Positions 34,894-43,264 of a stretch of 64,000 nucleotides of DNA are shown piece after piece. Under the pieces are notes generated by a model. That model was given only the letters and a program-made list of their open reading frames with translations, was not told the origin of the DNA and made no database searches. Location: assembly GCF_012927185.1 (NCBI RefSeq), contig NZ_JABBGB010000003.1, positions 1,364,001 to 1,428,000 of the forward strand. Direction: 5' to 3'. The stretch is from Pseudoflavitalea sp. G-6-1-2 (lineage in GTDB: Bacteria > Bacteroidota > Bacteroidia > Chitinophagales > Chitinophagaceae). The stretch's first letter is position 1, and every line of letters starts with the position of its first letter. The translations under genes and the position numbers were made by a program.

Positions 34894-35946
34894 ATGGATA
34901 ATCACCAGCTTGTTGAAGCAGCCCTTCAGTTCGGAAAGGGCAAACCCTATATGGAAATTCTCAAAGGAGGTCTCATTCATCATACTTACAAGATCTCTTA
35001 CGACGAACAGGATGAGCAGGTGGTGCTTCAGTGCATCAACCAGACCATGTTTCATTCTCCCGAAGACATTGTACATAATTACCAGCTGATCTATGAAGCG
35101 GTTCATGGAAAGAATGGCATCACCATTCCACCTTTGATCCCTGCGCGCGATGGGCAATTGTTTTACATCGATGCACAGCAGCAGTTCTGGAGAGCAGTTA
35201 GGTTTGTAAAGAATTCATACACGGCCTCAGTGCCACAGGATGCAGCAGCAGCAAGGCTTACAGCCGACTGTTTTGCGCACTTCACCAGCGCGCTCGCATC
35301 GGTGAAGCTGGATGATCTTAAACCGGTGATCCCACGCTTTCATGATCTGGCCATGCGATACGATCAATTTGAAAAGGCCGTAACTACGGCTACGCAGCAT
35401 CGCCTGCTCACTGCCACGCATGTGATTGCAGAGCTGAGGCAACGCCACCATCTGGTGGACTTCTACAATGAAATACAGAAAAACCCAGACCAATACAAAT
35501 TGCGGGTGATGCATCACGATTGCAAACTCAGCAATATTCTTCTCGATGTAAATACGCATCAGGCTATTTGTCCGGTGGACCTCGATACTGTTATGCCCGG
35601 ACTCTTCTTCTCCGATCTCGGCGATATGATCCGCAGCATGGCCTGCACGCTCGATGAGAACAACACGAGCTGGGAAGCCATCACCATCAGGCCCGATTTC
35701 TACGAAGCTATTGTGGACGGCTATCTCTGTGGCATCGGCGATCAGCTGACTGCATCGGAGCAGGCGAATATCCACAAAGCCGGACTGATGATGGTGTACA
35801 TGCAGGCGCTCCGCTTCATTGCCGATCATCTCAACAACGATGTGTACTACAGAATCAGCTACCCCGAACAAAATCTCAACAGGGCATTGAATCAGTTGCT
35901 GCTGCTGGAGCGGCTGGAAGACTATCTGGAAAGCAGAAAGAATTAA
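34894..35946 (+). CDS. aminoglycoside-phosphotransferase-fold sugar kinase, NahK-like
   Basis: 350 residues, cytosolic. The kinase N lobe begins FGKGKPYMEILKGGLIHHTYKI; the catalytic loop is RVMHHDCKLSNILLD and the metal site ICPVDLDTVMPGLFFSDLGDMIR. This LDTVMPG-type segment strongly resembles N-acetylhexosamine 1-kinase (NahK), which phosphorylates GalNAc/GlcNAc at C1, more than antibiotic kinases. It follows a GH109-like gene by 4 bases, which supports a release-then-phosphorylate pathway for GalNAc. Specificity for other sugars or for homoserine-like substrates cannot be excluded. Its stop overlaps the convergent miaE-like gene by 4 bases. Confidence 0.85.
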   Translation: MDNHQLVEAALQFGKGKPYMEILKGGLIHHTYKISYDEQDEQVVLQCINQTMFHSPEDIVHNYQLIYEAVHGKNGITIPPLIPARDGQLFYIDAQQQFWRAVRFVKNSYTASVPQDAAAARLTADCFAHFTSALASVKLDDLKPVIPRFHDLAMRYDQFEKAVTTATQHRLLTATHVIAELRQRHHLVDFYNEIQKNPDQYKLRVMHHDCKLSNILLDVNTHQAICPVDLDTVMPGLFFSDLGDMIRSMACTLDENNTSWEAITIRPDFYEAIVDGYLCGIGDQLTASEQANIHKAGLMMVYMQALRFIADHLNNDVYYRISYPEQNLNRALNQLLLLERLEDYLESRKN

Positions 35947-36554
35947 TGCATTCTGTCTCCACGCACTTCGAGGCGCAGCATGAGGTCGGCTTCGTAGTCG
36001 AGCCATTCCTGCCAGCGTTTCCTTACTTTTTCGGGATTTGAATAGGTGTCTGCCAGTTCGATGAACAGGCGGTAATGGCCTGCTTCACTTTCCATGAAAC
36101 GGCGATAGAAGTTGCGGAGATATTCATCTTCGAGTCCTTCGCTCAGTCTTTTGAAACGCTCGCAGCTGCGGGCTTCGATGAGGGCGAAGATGAGCAAACG
36201 GTCGAGCAGCACGTCTTCGGGATGGCCGCCTTTCTGCTGGAAATTCATCAGCGCGTTCACGTATTCGTCCTTGCGCTGCTTGCCGAGGCGGAGTTTGCGT
36301 TTGTCCAGTTCCGCGAGTACGAGTCGGAAATGTCCCCATTCTTCCGTTACGATGGGAGCCAGTTCTCTTACCAGCCTGTCTCTGTCGCTGTATCGTTGGA
36401 TCAGCGAAATGCAGCTGGTGGCGGCTTTCTGCTCGCAATAGGCATGGTCTGTGAGAATGTATTCGAGGCTCAGGCCTGCGAGATCAACCCAGCGGGGATC
36501 CGTAGGCAATTGAAGCCCAAGGATATTTTTGGTATCAGTAACTGGCGTACTCAT
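35943..36554 (-). CDS. miaE: tRNA-(ms2io6A) hydroxylase (MiaE)-family diiron protein
   Basis: 203 residues. MiaE uses a non-haem diiron centre and O2 to hydroxylate the isopentenyl side chain at position 37 of tRNA. Ferritin-like helices with Glu-xx-His pairs are visible: LEYILTDHAYCEQKAA, EEWGHFRLVLAELDKR, LIFALIEARSCERFKRLSEGL, FMESEAGHYRLFIELA; the paired ExxH motifs are the metal ligands. The ATG at 36554 is preceded within 5 bases by a TACCTTTG -7 box, so the message may lack a leader. Divergent from the BioF-like gene. Confidence 0.9.
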   Translation of the reverse strand: MSTPVTDTKNILGLQLPTDPRWVDLAGLSLEYILTDHAYCEQKAATSCISLIQRYSDRDRLVRELAPIVTEEWGHFRLVLAELDKRKLRLGKQRKDEYVNALMNFQQKGGHPEDVLLDRLLIFALIEARSCERFKRLSEGLEDEYLRNFYRRFMESEAGHYRLFIELADTYSNPEKVRKRWQEWLDYEADLMLRLEVRGDRMH

Positions 36555-36558
36555 GCTG

Positions 36559-36566
36559 CAAAGGTA
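36559..36566 (-). promoter_or_regulatory. -7 box abutting the miaE start
   Basis: Read on the minus strand this is TACCTTTG, matching TAnnTTTG. It ends 4 bases before the miaE ATG (36554). No TTG at the standard 17-23 spacing is present (nearest is at 26). If used, transcription would begin at or near the ATG. Confidence 0.5.
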
Positions 36567-36581
36567 GTAAAACCGGCATTA

Positions 36582-36612
36582 TTGGTTCATGTCAAAAGGG
36601 CTTCTACCTTTG
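36582..36612 (+). promoter_or_regulatory. TTG-N20-TACCTTTG promoter abutting the BioF-like start
   Basis: TTG at 36582-36584 and TACCTTTG at 36605-36612 are spaced by exactly 20 bases, an ideal Bacteroidota sigma-A promoter. The -7 box ends 4 bases before the ATG at 36617; the expected start point is at or just inside the coding region, pointing to a leaderless mRNA. Confidence 0.7.
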
Positions 36613-36616
36613 TGGT

Positions 36617-37708
36617 ATGAGTCAGGAAAACTTTCTGGAGAAAAAATTGCAGGAACGCAGGGATCAGCAGGCCTTCCGCACACTTCGGCTGCCCGAAGGC
36701 AAAACCGATCTCTGTTCCAATGATTATCTGGGCATCATCCATAACGGACTGCTCGAAAGAACGGAAGCTCCCTGGCTGAAGCATGGTTCCGGCGGTTCCC
36801 GGCTGCTCGCGGGTAATGATGTGCTTACAGAAAGTACCGAGCAGCTGATGGCAAAATTCCACGAAAGTCCGGCAGCATTGCTGTACAATTCCGGATACGA
36901 TGCCAATGTAGGATTGATCAGCTGCGTTCCCCAGCGTGGCGACACCATTATATACGATTACCTCAGCCATGCAAGCATCCGCGATGGCATCAGGCTGAGT
37001 TTCGCGCAATCATTTTCATTCAGGCACAACGATCTGGAAGACCTGGAGAAACGATTGCAATCCGCTACCGGCAATGTTTTCGTAGTAACCGAATCTGTTT
37101 TTTCGATGGATGGAGATATGGCGCCGCTGGTAGAAATGCTGGCGCTCTGCGAAAAATACAAGGCCCATCTGATAGTGGACGAAGCGCATGCAACAGGCGT
37201 GGTAGGAGAGCAGGGGGCAGGATTGGTGCAGCATCTTGGGCTGCATACCCGTGTATTCGCGCGCGTGCATACATTCGGCAAAGCCGTGGGCTGCCATGGA
37301 GCGGTGGTGCTGGGAAGCAAGCTGCTGCGCGATTACCTCATTAATTTTTCACGGGCATTCATCTATACCACCAGTTTGCCGCAAAGCAGTGTACGGGCTA
37401 TCCGGGACGCATATGCGCTTTTCCCGCAGATGAAAAGTGAACGCGAATGGCTGGCTTCATTGATAAAACTATTTCAGCAAGCAACTATCCGGTTTGAGAA
37501 GCTGGTATCGGAAACACCGATACAGGTGGTGATCATTCCGGGCAATGAAGCAGTGAAACAGGTGGCCGCTCAGTTGCAGGATGCCGGGCTGGATGTGCGG
37601 CCGATACTGTATCCCACGGTTCCCAAAGGCGCCGAGCGATTGCGCATAGTGCTGCATGCATTCAATACCGAAAAAGAAGTTCGCGCATTGCTGAAGTTGT
37701 TGCAGTAA
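36617..37708 (+). CDS. 8-amino-7-oxononanoate synthase-like PLP enzyme
   Basis: 363 residues, slightly shorter than typical BioF. Members of this alpha-oxoamine synthase family join an amino acid to an acyl thioester. Motifs: CSNDYLGI, HGSGGSRLLAGN, LLYNSGYDANVGL, LSHASIRDGIRLS, IVDEAHATGVVG (PLP-contact Asp and His) and HTFGKAVGCHGA with Lys222 as the Schiff-base lysine. BioF would condense pimeloyl thioester with alanine in biotin synthesis; 2-amino-3-oxobutyrate CoA ligase and serine palmitoyltransferase are relatives, but the short length and SNDYLG favour BioF. No other biotin gene lies nearby. It has a near-ideal promoter directly before its ATG. Confidence 0.85.
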   Translation: MSQENFLEKKLQERRDQQAFRTLRLPEGKTDLCSNDYLGIIHNGLLERTEAPWLKHGSGGSRLLAGNDVLTESTEQLMAKFHESPAALLYNSGYDANVGLISCVPQRGDTIIYDYLSHASIRDGIRLSFAQSFSFRHNDLEDLEKRLQSATGNVFVVTESVFSMDGDMAPLVEMLALCEKYKAHLIVDEAHATGVVGEQGAGLVQHLGLHTRVFARVHTFGKAVGCHGAVVLGSKLLRDYLINFSRAFIYTTSLPQSSVRAIRDAYALFPQMKSEREWLASLIKLFQQATIRFEKLVSETPIQVVIIPGNEAVKQVAAQLQDAGLDVRPILYPTVPKGAERLRIVLHAFNTEKEVRALLKLLQ

Positions 37709-37726
37709 CCAGCTTTAAGGGCAGGT

Positions 37727-38299
37727 TTATTCTTTGGGCGTTTCTATGCCGTGCTCCTGCAATACTTTTTGCTCATCTCCTGCGATGTACGCGAATATTT
37801 TCAGTTCGTCTTTCAGGTGTTGGAGAAAGTAGATCACTTCAAAGTTGATGGGCTCATCCGATCCGTCCTTTTTGCGGTACACCGAATTCCAGTGCACTTT
37901 CACCATGTAGTGCAATTGATCCAGCGGAGTAATGTCCAGGGAATGCACTTTCATGGAAACCATGCCGGATCTGCGGTACATTTCATTACCCTTGGGAATC
38001 ATATTTCTGAACTGCTCATTGTTTTCTCCGCATTGCACTCCGGCAGGAGAGGCTTCGAGAAAGCTGGATGCGAAGGCTGCGGCAGTGGCTTCCACATCAT
38101 CCTTACCTGCAAGTGCTTCAGTGAACCGCTGCTCGTACTGGCTGAAAAATTCATGGATCTTTTCGTTCATCATAGTATTTTGTTTTGAAGTGGATTGTTT
38201 CGGCTCCGAACGGTGGCCATTACACGCGGACATACATAACAGCAGTAGCCCGAAAATGCCGATCCGCGCGGTTTCCGCCAAATGCATTATTTTTATCAT
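37727..38299 (-). CDS. NTF2/SnoaL-like protein with a possible lipoprotein signal
   Basis: 190 residues from ATG 38299 (MIKIMHLAETARIG...). The conserved part begins MNEKIHEFFSQYEQRFTEALAGKDD and includes FASSFLEASPAGVQCG, SLDITPLDQLHYMVKVHW and INFEVIYFLQ...KIFAYIAGDEQ, the cone-shaped NTF2-like fold. The stretch before it (GIFGLLLLCMSACNG) looks like a lipoprotein signal, but homologues are usually cytosolic and begin near MNEKI (ATG at 38173 or 38170), so the true start is uncertain. Family members bind small molecules or act as enzymes; no catalytic residues are certain. Confidence 0.7.
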   Translation of the reverse strand: MIKIMHLAETARIGIFGLLLLCMSACNGHRSEPKQSTSKQNTMMNEKIHEFFSQYEQRFTEALAGKDDVEATAAAFASSFLEASPAGVQCGENNEQFRNMIPKGNEMYRRSGMVSMKVHSLDITPLDQLHYMVKVHWNSVYRKKDGSDEPINFEVIYFLQHLKDELKIFAYIAGDEQKVLQEHGIETPKE

Positions 38300-38420
38300 G
38301 TATTGTTCTGGAACTGTCATTTCATTATTTTTTTACATAAGAAATCGGATAGTGATGAAGGATATACAACTATAAAAAAAATGATTACTTTTATCCGATT
38401 CTTTAAACCCTTCCGAGTTT

Positions 38421-40874
38421 ATGCGACTTGTTCCCTTGCTGGTATCCGGCGTAATTACAATAGGTTTGATCCTTGCATTGAACAGGCCCTGGGGCAGCGT
38501 GCCGCCACTGGGCAGTTTCCTTAGCCCGCAGCATGGCTGCTGGCAGAATGCAGAACCAGTTGATCAGTCTTATTCCCTCGACCTCGATTTCGATGCGCTC
38601 AAAGAGAAAGTGTCGGTTTATTTCGATAACCGGATGGTTCCGCACGTATTTGCGCAGAACGATCACGATCTCTATTTCGTTCAGGGATACCTGCATGCTA
38701 AGTTCCGCCTCTGGCAGATGGAGTTCCAAACCCATGCCGCAGCAGGCCGCCTGGCCGAAGTGCTGGGAGCCGGGCCCGATAACGCCATCCTGAACAACGA
38801 CCGCAACATGCGCCGCCTCGGAATGGTGTACGCCGCCAAAAATGCCCTCACTGTAATGGAAGCCGATACCACCACCAAAACGGTGATGGACAGCTATACC
38901 GCAGGTGTGAACGCATTCATCGAAAACTGCACTGTTGCTGAATTGCCACTCGAATACCGCTTGCTGAATTATGTCCCCGAAAAATGGACCAATCTCAAAA
39001 CAGCACTCTTTCTCAAATACATGAGTTACGATCTGTCTGGAGAAGAAAGCGATATCGAATACACCAATGCAAAAGCTGTGCTCAGCAGAGCTGTGTTCGA
39101 GAAACTCTATCCGATTCAGCCGGATTCACTCGATCCCATCGTGCCCAAAGGCACGGCCTTCGATGCTCCGCTGATACACGATGCTATGCCTGCAAACGCA
39201 GACTCGGCTTACTTCGACTGGAAAGAACCGGTGCATATTCAACCGGTTGCCAAACCCGATAAAGACAATGGCAGCAATAACTGGGCAGTGAGCGGAAGCA
39301 AAACTGCGAGCGGCGCGCCCATCCTTTGCAGCGATCCGCATCTCGGCCTCAATCTACCTTCCCTCTGGTTCGAAATGCAGTTGCATACACCCGGCAGCAA
39401 TGCATATGGTGTGAGCTTTCCCGGCGCACCTGCCATCATCATCGGATTCACCGATCAGGTAGCATGGGGCGTAACCAACAGCAGCCGCGATGTGAAAGAT
39501 TATTACAGCATCCGATTCAAGGACGATTCCAAACAACAATACTGGTTCGATAGCAGCTGGAAGAGTTCCGTGATCAATATCGAAACCATCAAAGTAAAAG
39601 GTGGCGCAGATGTGAAAGACACGGTGGCTTACACTGTTTTCGGTCCTGTTCAATACGATGCCAGCTTCACCGGCAGTGGCAGAACCAAGGGCGATCTCAA
39701 CCTCGCCGTTCGCTGGAAAGCACATGATGCCAGCAATGAACTCAGAACTTTCTATGAGCTCAACCGCGCTGCCAATTACGAAGATTACCTGCATGCGATC
39801 CGCAATTTCTCCTGTCCCGGACAGAACTTTGTGTTCGCTGCAAAGAATAACAATATTGCTATCTGGCAGCAGGGTTCGTTCCCTGCCAAATGGCGTCGCC
39901 AGGGCGATTTCATCATGCCCGGCACCGACAGCAGTTATCTCTGGACGCAAAAGAATATGATCGATTCCACACAAAACCCGCATCTGATCAATCCTGAGCG
40001 TGGATTTGTGAGCAGCGCCAATCAGCTTCCCACCGATTCTACCTATCCATATTATTTAGGTGGAAGTTATAATCTGTATCGCGGCATCTCCATCAACCGC
40101 AGGTTGCATCAAATGAGCAATATCACGGTTAACCAGATGGAACAACTGCAGACAGACAATCTCAATGTGATGGCAGAGACCGTTGTGCCTGCATTGCTGA
40201 AACATCTCAATGCAGCAGGATTATCCGCCGACGAACAAAAATACCTCGGCATTATCTGCAGCTGGAATTTCCGCAACGAACCCAAAGAAAAAGCAGTAGC
40301 CATCTTCAACAACTGGATGCGCCTGCTCGAATCGGAAGTATGGAGCGATGAATTTGCAAATGTTCCCAAACCATACGAGTTCCCTACCAACTACACGCTG
40401 GTGGAAGGCATACTGAAAGACAGTGCCTTCACTTTTGCCGATAACATCACCACACCGCAGGTGGAAACACTGAGCGATGTGATCACTACCGCTTTCAAAA
40501 AAGCAGTGCCCGAAATTGCGAAAGCAGAACAGGAAGGCATGCTCGAATGGAGCAAGTACAAAGATTCCGGCATCAGGCACCTGTTGCGTCTCAGCCCGCT
40601 GAGCCGTTTCCATCTCACCACAGGTGGAGGTGCAGATATCATCAATGCCACCAAACAATACCATGGTCCAAGCTGGAGAATGGTTGTGCATCTTACAGAT
40701 AAGACCGAAGCATTCGGCATCTTCCCCGGAGGACAAAGCGGCAATCCAGGCAGCAAGTACTACGACAATATGGTGAACGACTGGAGCAAGGGCGCTTATC
40801 AACCACTCTGGATAATGACCGAAGAAGACGCCAGCAACAAGCAGGTAAAATATACAATGACCTTTCAAAAATAA
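38421..40874 (+). CDS. penicillin acylase-family (S45) N-terminal nucleophile hydrolase
   Basis: 817 residues, single hydrophobic N-terminal segment (residues 4-20), so probably exported to the periplasm. Alpha-chain region begins VSVYFDNRMVPHVFAQNDHDLYFVQGYLHAKFRLWQME; the autocatalytic cleavage site is DNGSNNWAVSG, making Ser285 the N-terminal nucleophile of the beta chain. Downstream motifs SDPHLGLNLPSLWFEMQLHTPG, GFTDQVAWGVTNS and CPGQNFVFAAKNNNIAIWQQGSFPAKW are family signatures. Substrates range from beta-lactam side chains to acyl-homoserine lactones and N-acyl amino acids; substrate not predictable. Followed 12 bases later by a small membrane protein. Confidence 0.92.
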   Translation: MRLVPLLVSGVITIGLILALNRPWGSVPPLGSFLSPQHGCWQNAEPVDQSYSLDLDFDALKEKVSVYFDNRMVPHVFAQNDHDLYFVQGYLHAKFRLWQMEFQTHAAAGRLAEVLGAGPDNAILNNDRNMRRLGMVYAAKNALTVMEADTTTKTVMDSYTAGVNAFIENCTVAELPLEYRLLNYVPEKWTNLKTALFLKYMSYDLSGEESDIEYTNAKAVLSRAVFEKLYPIQPDSLDPIVPKGTAFDAPLIHDAMPANADSAYFDWKEPVHIQPVAKPDKDNGSNNWAVSGSKTASGAPILCSDPHLGLNLPSLWFEMQLHTPGSNAYGVSFPGAPAIIIGFTDQVAWGVTNSSRDVKDYYSIRFKDDSKQQYWFDSSWKSSVINIETIKVKGGADVKDTVAYTVFGPVQYDASFTGSGRTKGDLNLAVRWKAHDASNELRTFYELNRAANYEDYLHAIRNFSCPGQNFVFAAKNNNIAIWQQGSFPAKWRRQGDFIMPGTDSSYLWTQKNMIDSTQNPHLINPERGFVSSANQLPTDSTYPYYLGGSYNLYRGISINRRLHQMSNITVNQMEQLQTDNLNVMAETVVPALLKHLNAAGLSADEQKYLGIICSWNFRNEPKEKAVAIFNNWMRLLESEVWSDEFANVPKPYEFPTNYTLVEGILKDSAFTFADNITTPQVETLSDVITTAFKKAVPEIAKAEQEGMLEWSKYKDSGIRHLLRLSPLSRFHLTTGGGADIINATKQYHGPSWRMVVHLTDKTEAFGIFPGGQSGNPGSKYYDNMVNDWSKGAYQPLWIMTEEDASNKQVKYTMTFQK

Positions 40875-40886
40875 CCGCTCAGCATT

Positions 40887-41228
40887 ATGAAACTCATTAT
40901 CTCCATTCTCATTACAGCGTTGCTGAGTTTTACTGCCGGGCTTTACCTGCCCTGGTGGAGCATTGCACCCGCAGCTTTGCTGGTAACGGTGCTGATACAT
41001 CAATCGCCTTTCAGGAGCTGGCTTACAGGCTTCCTCGCCATATTTCTGTTATGGGGATGCATGGCCATCTGGATCGATATCAGAAACCTGCATATCCTTT
41101 CAGGCAAGCTGGCTGAGATCTTCCCGCTGGGCGGATCTTCCGTTTTGCTGGTACTGGTATCGGCAATAATTGGTGGATTGGTAGCGGGTTTTGCTGCACT
41201 AACGGGCAGCTACATCCGCAAACGCTGA
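40887..41228 (+). CDS. small integral membrane protein, hypothetical
   Basis: 113 residues with about four hydrophobic helices (LIISILITALLSFTAGLYLPWW; APAALLVTVLIH; WLTGFLAIFLLWGCMAIWI; VLLVLVSAIIGGLVAGFAALTG). No domain recognised. It follows the penicillin-acylase gene by 12 bases and may be co-transcribed. Its last 30 bases overlap, tail to tail, the end of the hybrid histidine kinase gene. Function unknown. Confidence 0.7.
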   Translation: MKLIISILITALLSFTAGLYLPWWSIAPAALLVTVLIHQSPFRSWLTGFLAIFLLWGCMAIWIDIRNLHILSGKLAEIFPLGGSSVLLVLVSAIIGGLVAGFAALTGSYIRKR

Positions 41229-42953
41229 TACATTTTCTTCCGTATGTAAAAATGGTGTGAGTGCCTGGTACAACTGGCGATAATTGAACCGGTCGCCGAT
41301 GATGCCATCTGCCCCTGCGGCCAACAGGCTGGCAGAAGGTTCGTTGTTGTCTTCTTCCGAAGTTACCAGCACAGGAATGGCTTTCAGCACTGCATTCTTC
41401 TTCAATCTTTGCAATACTTCTTCTGCACGGATGGCGGCCAGATGATGATCGATGATGATCACATCGGGCACATCATTGCTTACCATGGCCAGTACTTCAT
41501 TGCCGTCGGAAGCGCGGCTCACGCGGCATCCCATGGTTTCGGGAAGGTTCAGCAGCCCGTGAGGCTGCTGCAACGGTCCGGCCAGGAGCACATGCGTATG
41601 ATGCAGCTCGCTGTTCTGTTTGGCAGCAGGCAGCGCCTGCATGTCTTCGGGATGTGCTCCTTCGAGCAGTGGTAAGGTAACCGTGAAAGTGGTGATAGCA
41701 CCGGGCTCGGAGCAAACCCGTATTTGTCCACCCATCGATGCCACTTTGGTTTTTACGATGTAGAGTCCGAGCCCGGTTCCCTTGCGGTGTTTATTGCCTC
41801 CGGTAACGAAGGGATTGAACAGATGTTCCTGCACTTCCTGCGAAATGCCCTGTCCGTGGTTGCTTACGCGGATCTGCATGGTATCGTTCACGCGAACCAC
41901 TTCCATTTCTACTGTAGTGTTTCTGTATGCGTAGTGTATAGCGTTCGACAATAGGTTGGTGGCGATCTGATTGAGCTTCAGAGAATCGCTGATGATGAGA
42001 TCGGGCAGTCTGTGATCGATTTGCAGTTTCAGTTTGATATTGCGCGTACCGGAAATCACTTTGTGCACGTGCACGATATTGTTGAAGAATTCCCGCACAA
42101 TGAAAGTGCCGGCTTCGGGTGTTTCCATTTTTCCTGCTTCGATCTCGGCCATGGTGAGCACATTGTTCACGAGCGTATTGGCGCTGATGCCGGCTGCCTG
42201 CAACTGTTCCAGCAGGTCGTCCACTTTTTTATGCGGATGCTTTTTCTTCAGCTCCTGTTTGATGAGAGATGCGGCGATGGTCATTACATGCAGCGGAGTT
42301 TTGAGATCGTGCGTTACCTGATAGAGATATACTTTTTTGTAGTGGTCTGCTTTGATGATGGCAGTATGAACGTCGTTGCTCATCACATAGGGCCTGCAGA
42401 TCACCATCAATACACCAAACACGCTGATGATAACCACGGAGTGTATGAGCAGGGTAGTGTTCTTATCCATTTCCAGAACGGCAGGCATGGCATTGTAGTA
42501 ATTCAGTTCGAGAAACAGCAGTGCGATGAATGCGCAGGCGATGCAGAACCTTCTTTCGAGCCTTGTCGGAAAAACCAGGTACACCACTGCAATGAGGTAC
42601 ACCACTGCAAACTGCAATTGCACGGCGCTGCCCAGCAGATTACCGAAATACATGATGGCAGCGCATTGCAGCAGAAACAACCAAACAGCGGCGAGGGAAT
42701 ATTGCCTGTAATGATTGGCCACCAGCACCAGATTGTTCAGCACCAGTTCAACTACCATGGGCAGCATCAGGGCAGATTCCCATCTGGTAGGCATGGCGAT
42801 GGTGCAAAGCACCAGAAAGAGCGCTACCGAAAATGTAATGCATAATGTGTTAACGGTGGTGATGCGTTTGATGAGCTCCTGATCCTGCAGGTCTTCCGTA
42901 CCCGTCATACGCAGCTTTGCAGCAAGTGTTCTGGCTTGTTGAGCGATGTTCAT
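41199..42953 (-). CDS. hybrid sensor histidine kinase with degenerate receiver
   Basis: 584 residues. About six membrane helices (residues 37-190), then a HisKA domain with VTHDLKTPLHV (His215), an ATPase domain (N box NQIATNLLSNAIHYA; G2 KGTGLGLYIVKTKV) and a C-terminal receiver (about 453-570). Two departures from the norm: the G1 box reads VSNHGQGIS, with Asn365 instead of Asp of DNGxG; and the receiver keeps Asp502 (VIIIDHHL) but lacks the acidic pair (HVLLAGPLQ) and the conserved Lys (GIIGDRFN). The kinase may have low ATP affinity and the receiver may not be phosphorylated normally. Confidence 0.88.
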   Translation of the reverse strand: MNIAQQARTLAAKLRMTGTEDLQDQELIKRITTVNTLCITFSVALFLVLCTIAMPTRWESALMLPMVVELVLNNLVLVANHYRQYSLAAVWLFLLQCAAIMYFGNLLGSAVQLQFAVVYLIAVVYLVFPTRLERRFCIACAFIALLFLELNYYNAMPAVLEMDKNTTLLIHSVVIISVFGVLMVICRPYVMSNDVHTAIIKADHYKKVYLYQVTHDLKTPLHVMTIAASLIKQELKKKHPHKKVDDLLEQLQAAGISANTLVNNVLTMAEIEAGKMETPEAGTFIVREFFNNIVHVHKVISGTRNIKLKLQIDHRLPDLIISDSLKLNQIATNLLSNAIHYAYRNTTVEMEVVRVNDTMQIRVSNHGQGISQEVQEHLFNPFVTGGNKHRKGTGLGLYIVKTKVASMGGQIRVCSEPGAITTFTVTLPLLEGAHPEDMQALPAAKQNSELHHTHVLLAGPLQQPHGLLNLPETMGCRVSRASDGNEVLAMVSNDVPDVIIIDHHLAAIRAEEVLQRLKKNAVLKAIPVLVTSEEDNNEPSASLLAAGADGIIGDRFNYRQLYQALTPFLHTEENVSAFADVAAR

Positions 42954-43264
42954 AGCAATGGATTTTAAGATTCATTCTCGTGAATGAACAGCAACAAGTG
43001 GTGTTGTAAAAAATAGACGTGGGTATTTGAAACAATCGATGCCAAACGGCTACGGGAGCAGGGAGGAAAATGATCTTTACGAATATATCAAAAACTTTCA
43101 GGAATAATGCCGACGTGCATATTTCTGGAATTACTTGTGCATAACGGTCCGATTTGTGGAATCTATCAGCTCCTCCGGCCACGGGAGGTTTAACAGCGAT
43201 GTTGTATCTTTGCCCTGTTTCAAAATTTTGACTGTCACGCAAACGGTCACAAAATTTTAAAAAA
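42954..43264. other. 311-base divergent intergenic region (hybrid kinase / trhO)
   Basis: No coding sequence seen. Contains a GC-rich hairpin CCTCC..GGGAGG near 43170-43190 and the -7 box for trhO at 43205-43212. Confidence 0.55.
43205..43212 (+). promoter_or_regulatory. -7 box for trhO
   Basis: TATCTTTG matches TAnnTTTG exactly, 52 bases before the ATG at 43265. A matching TTG at 17-23 bases upstream is not obvious. Confidence 0.5.
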
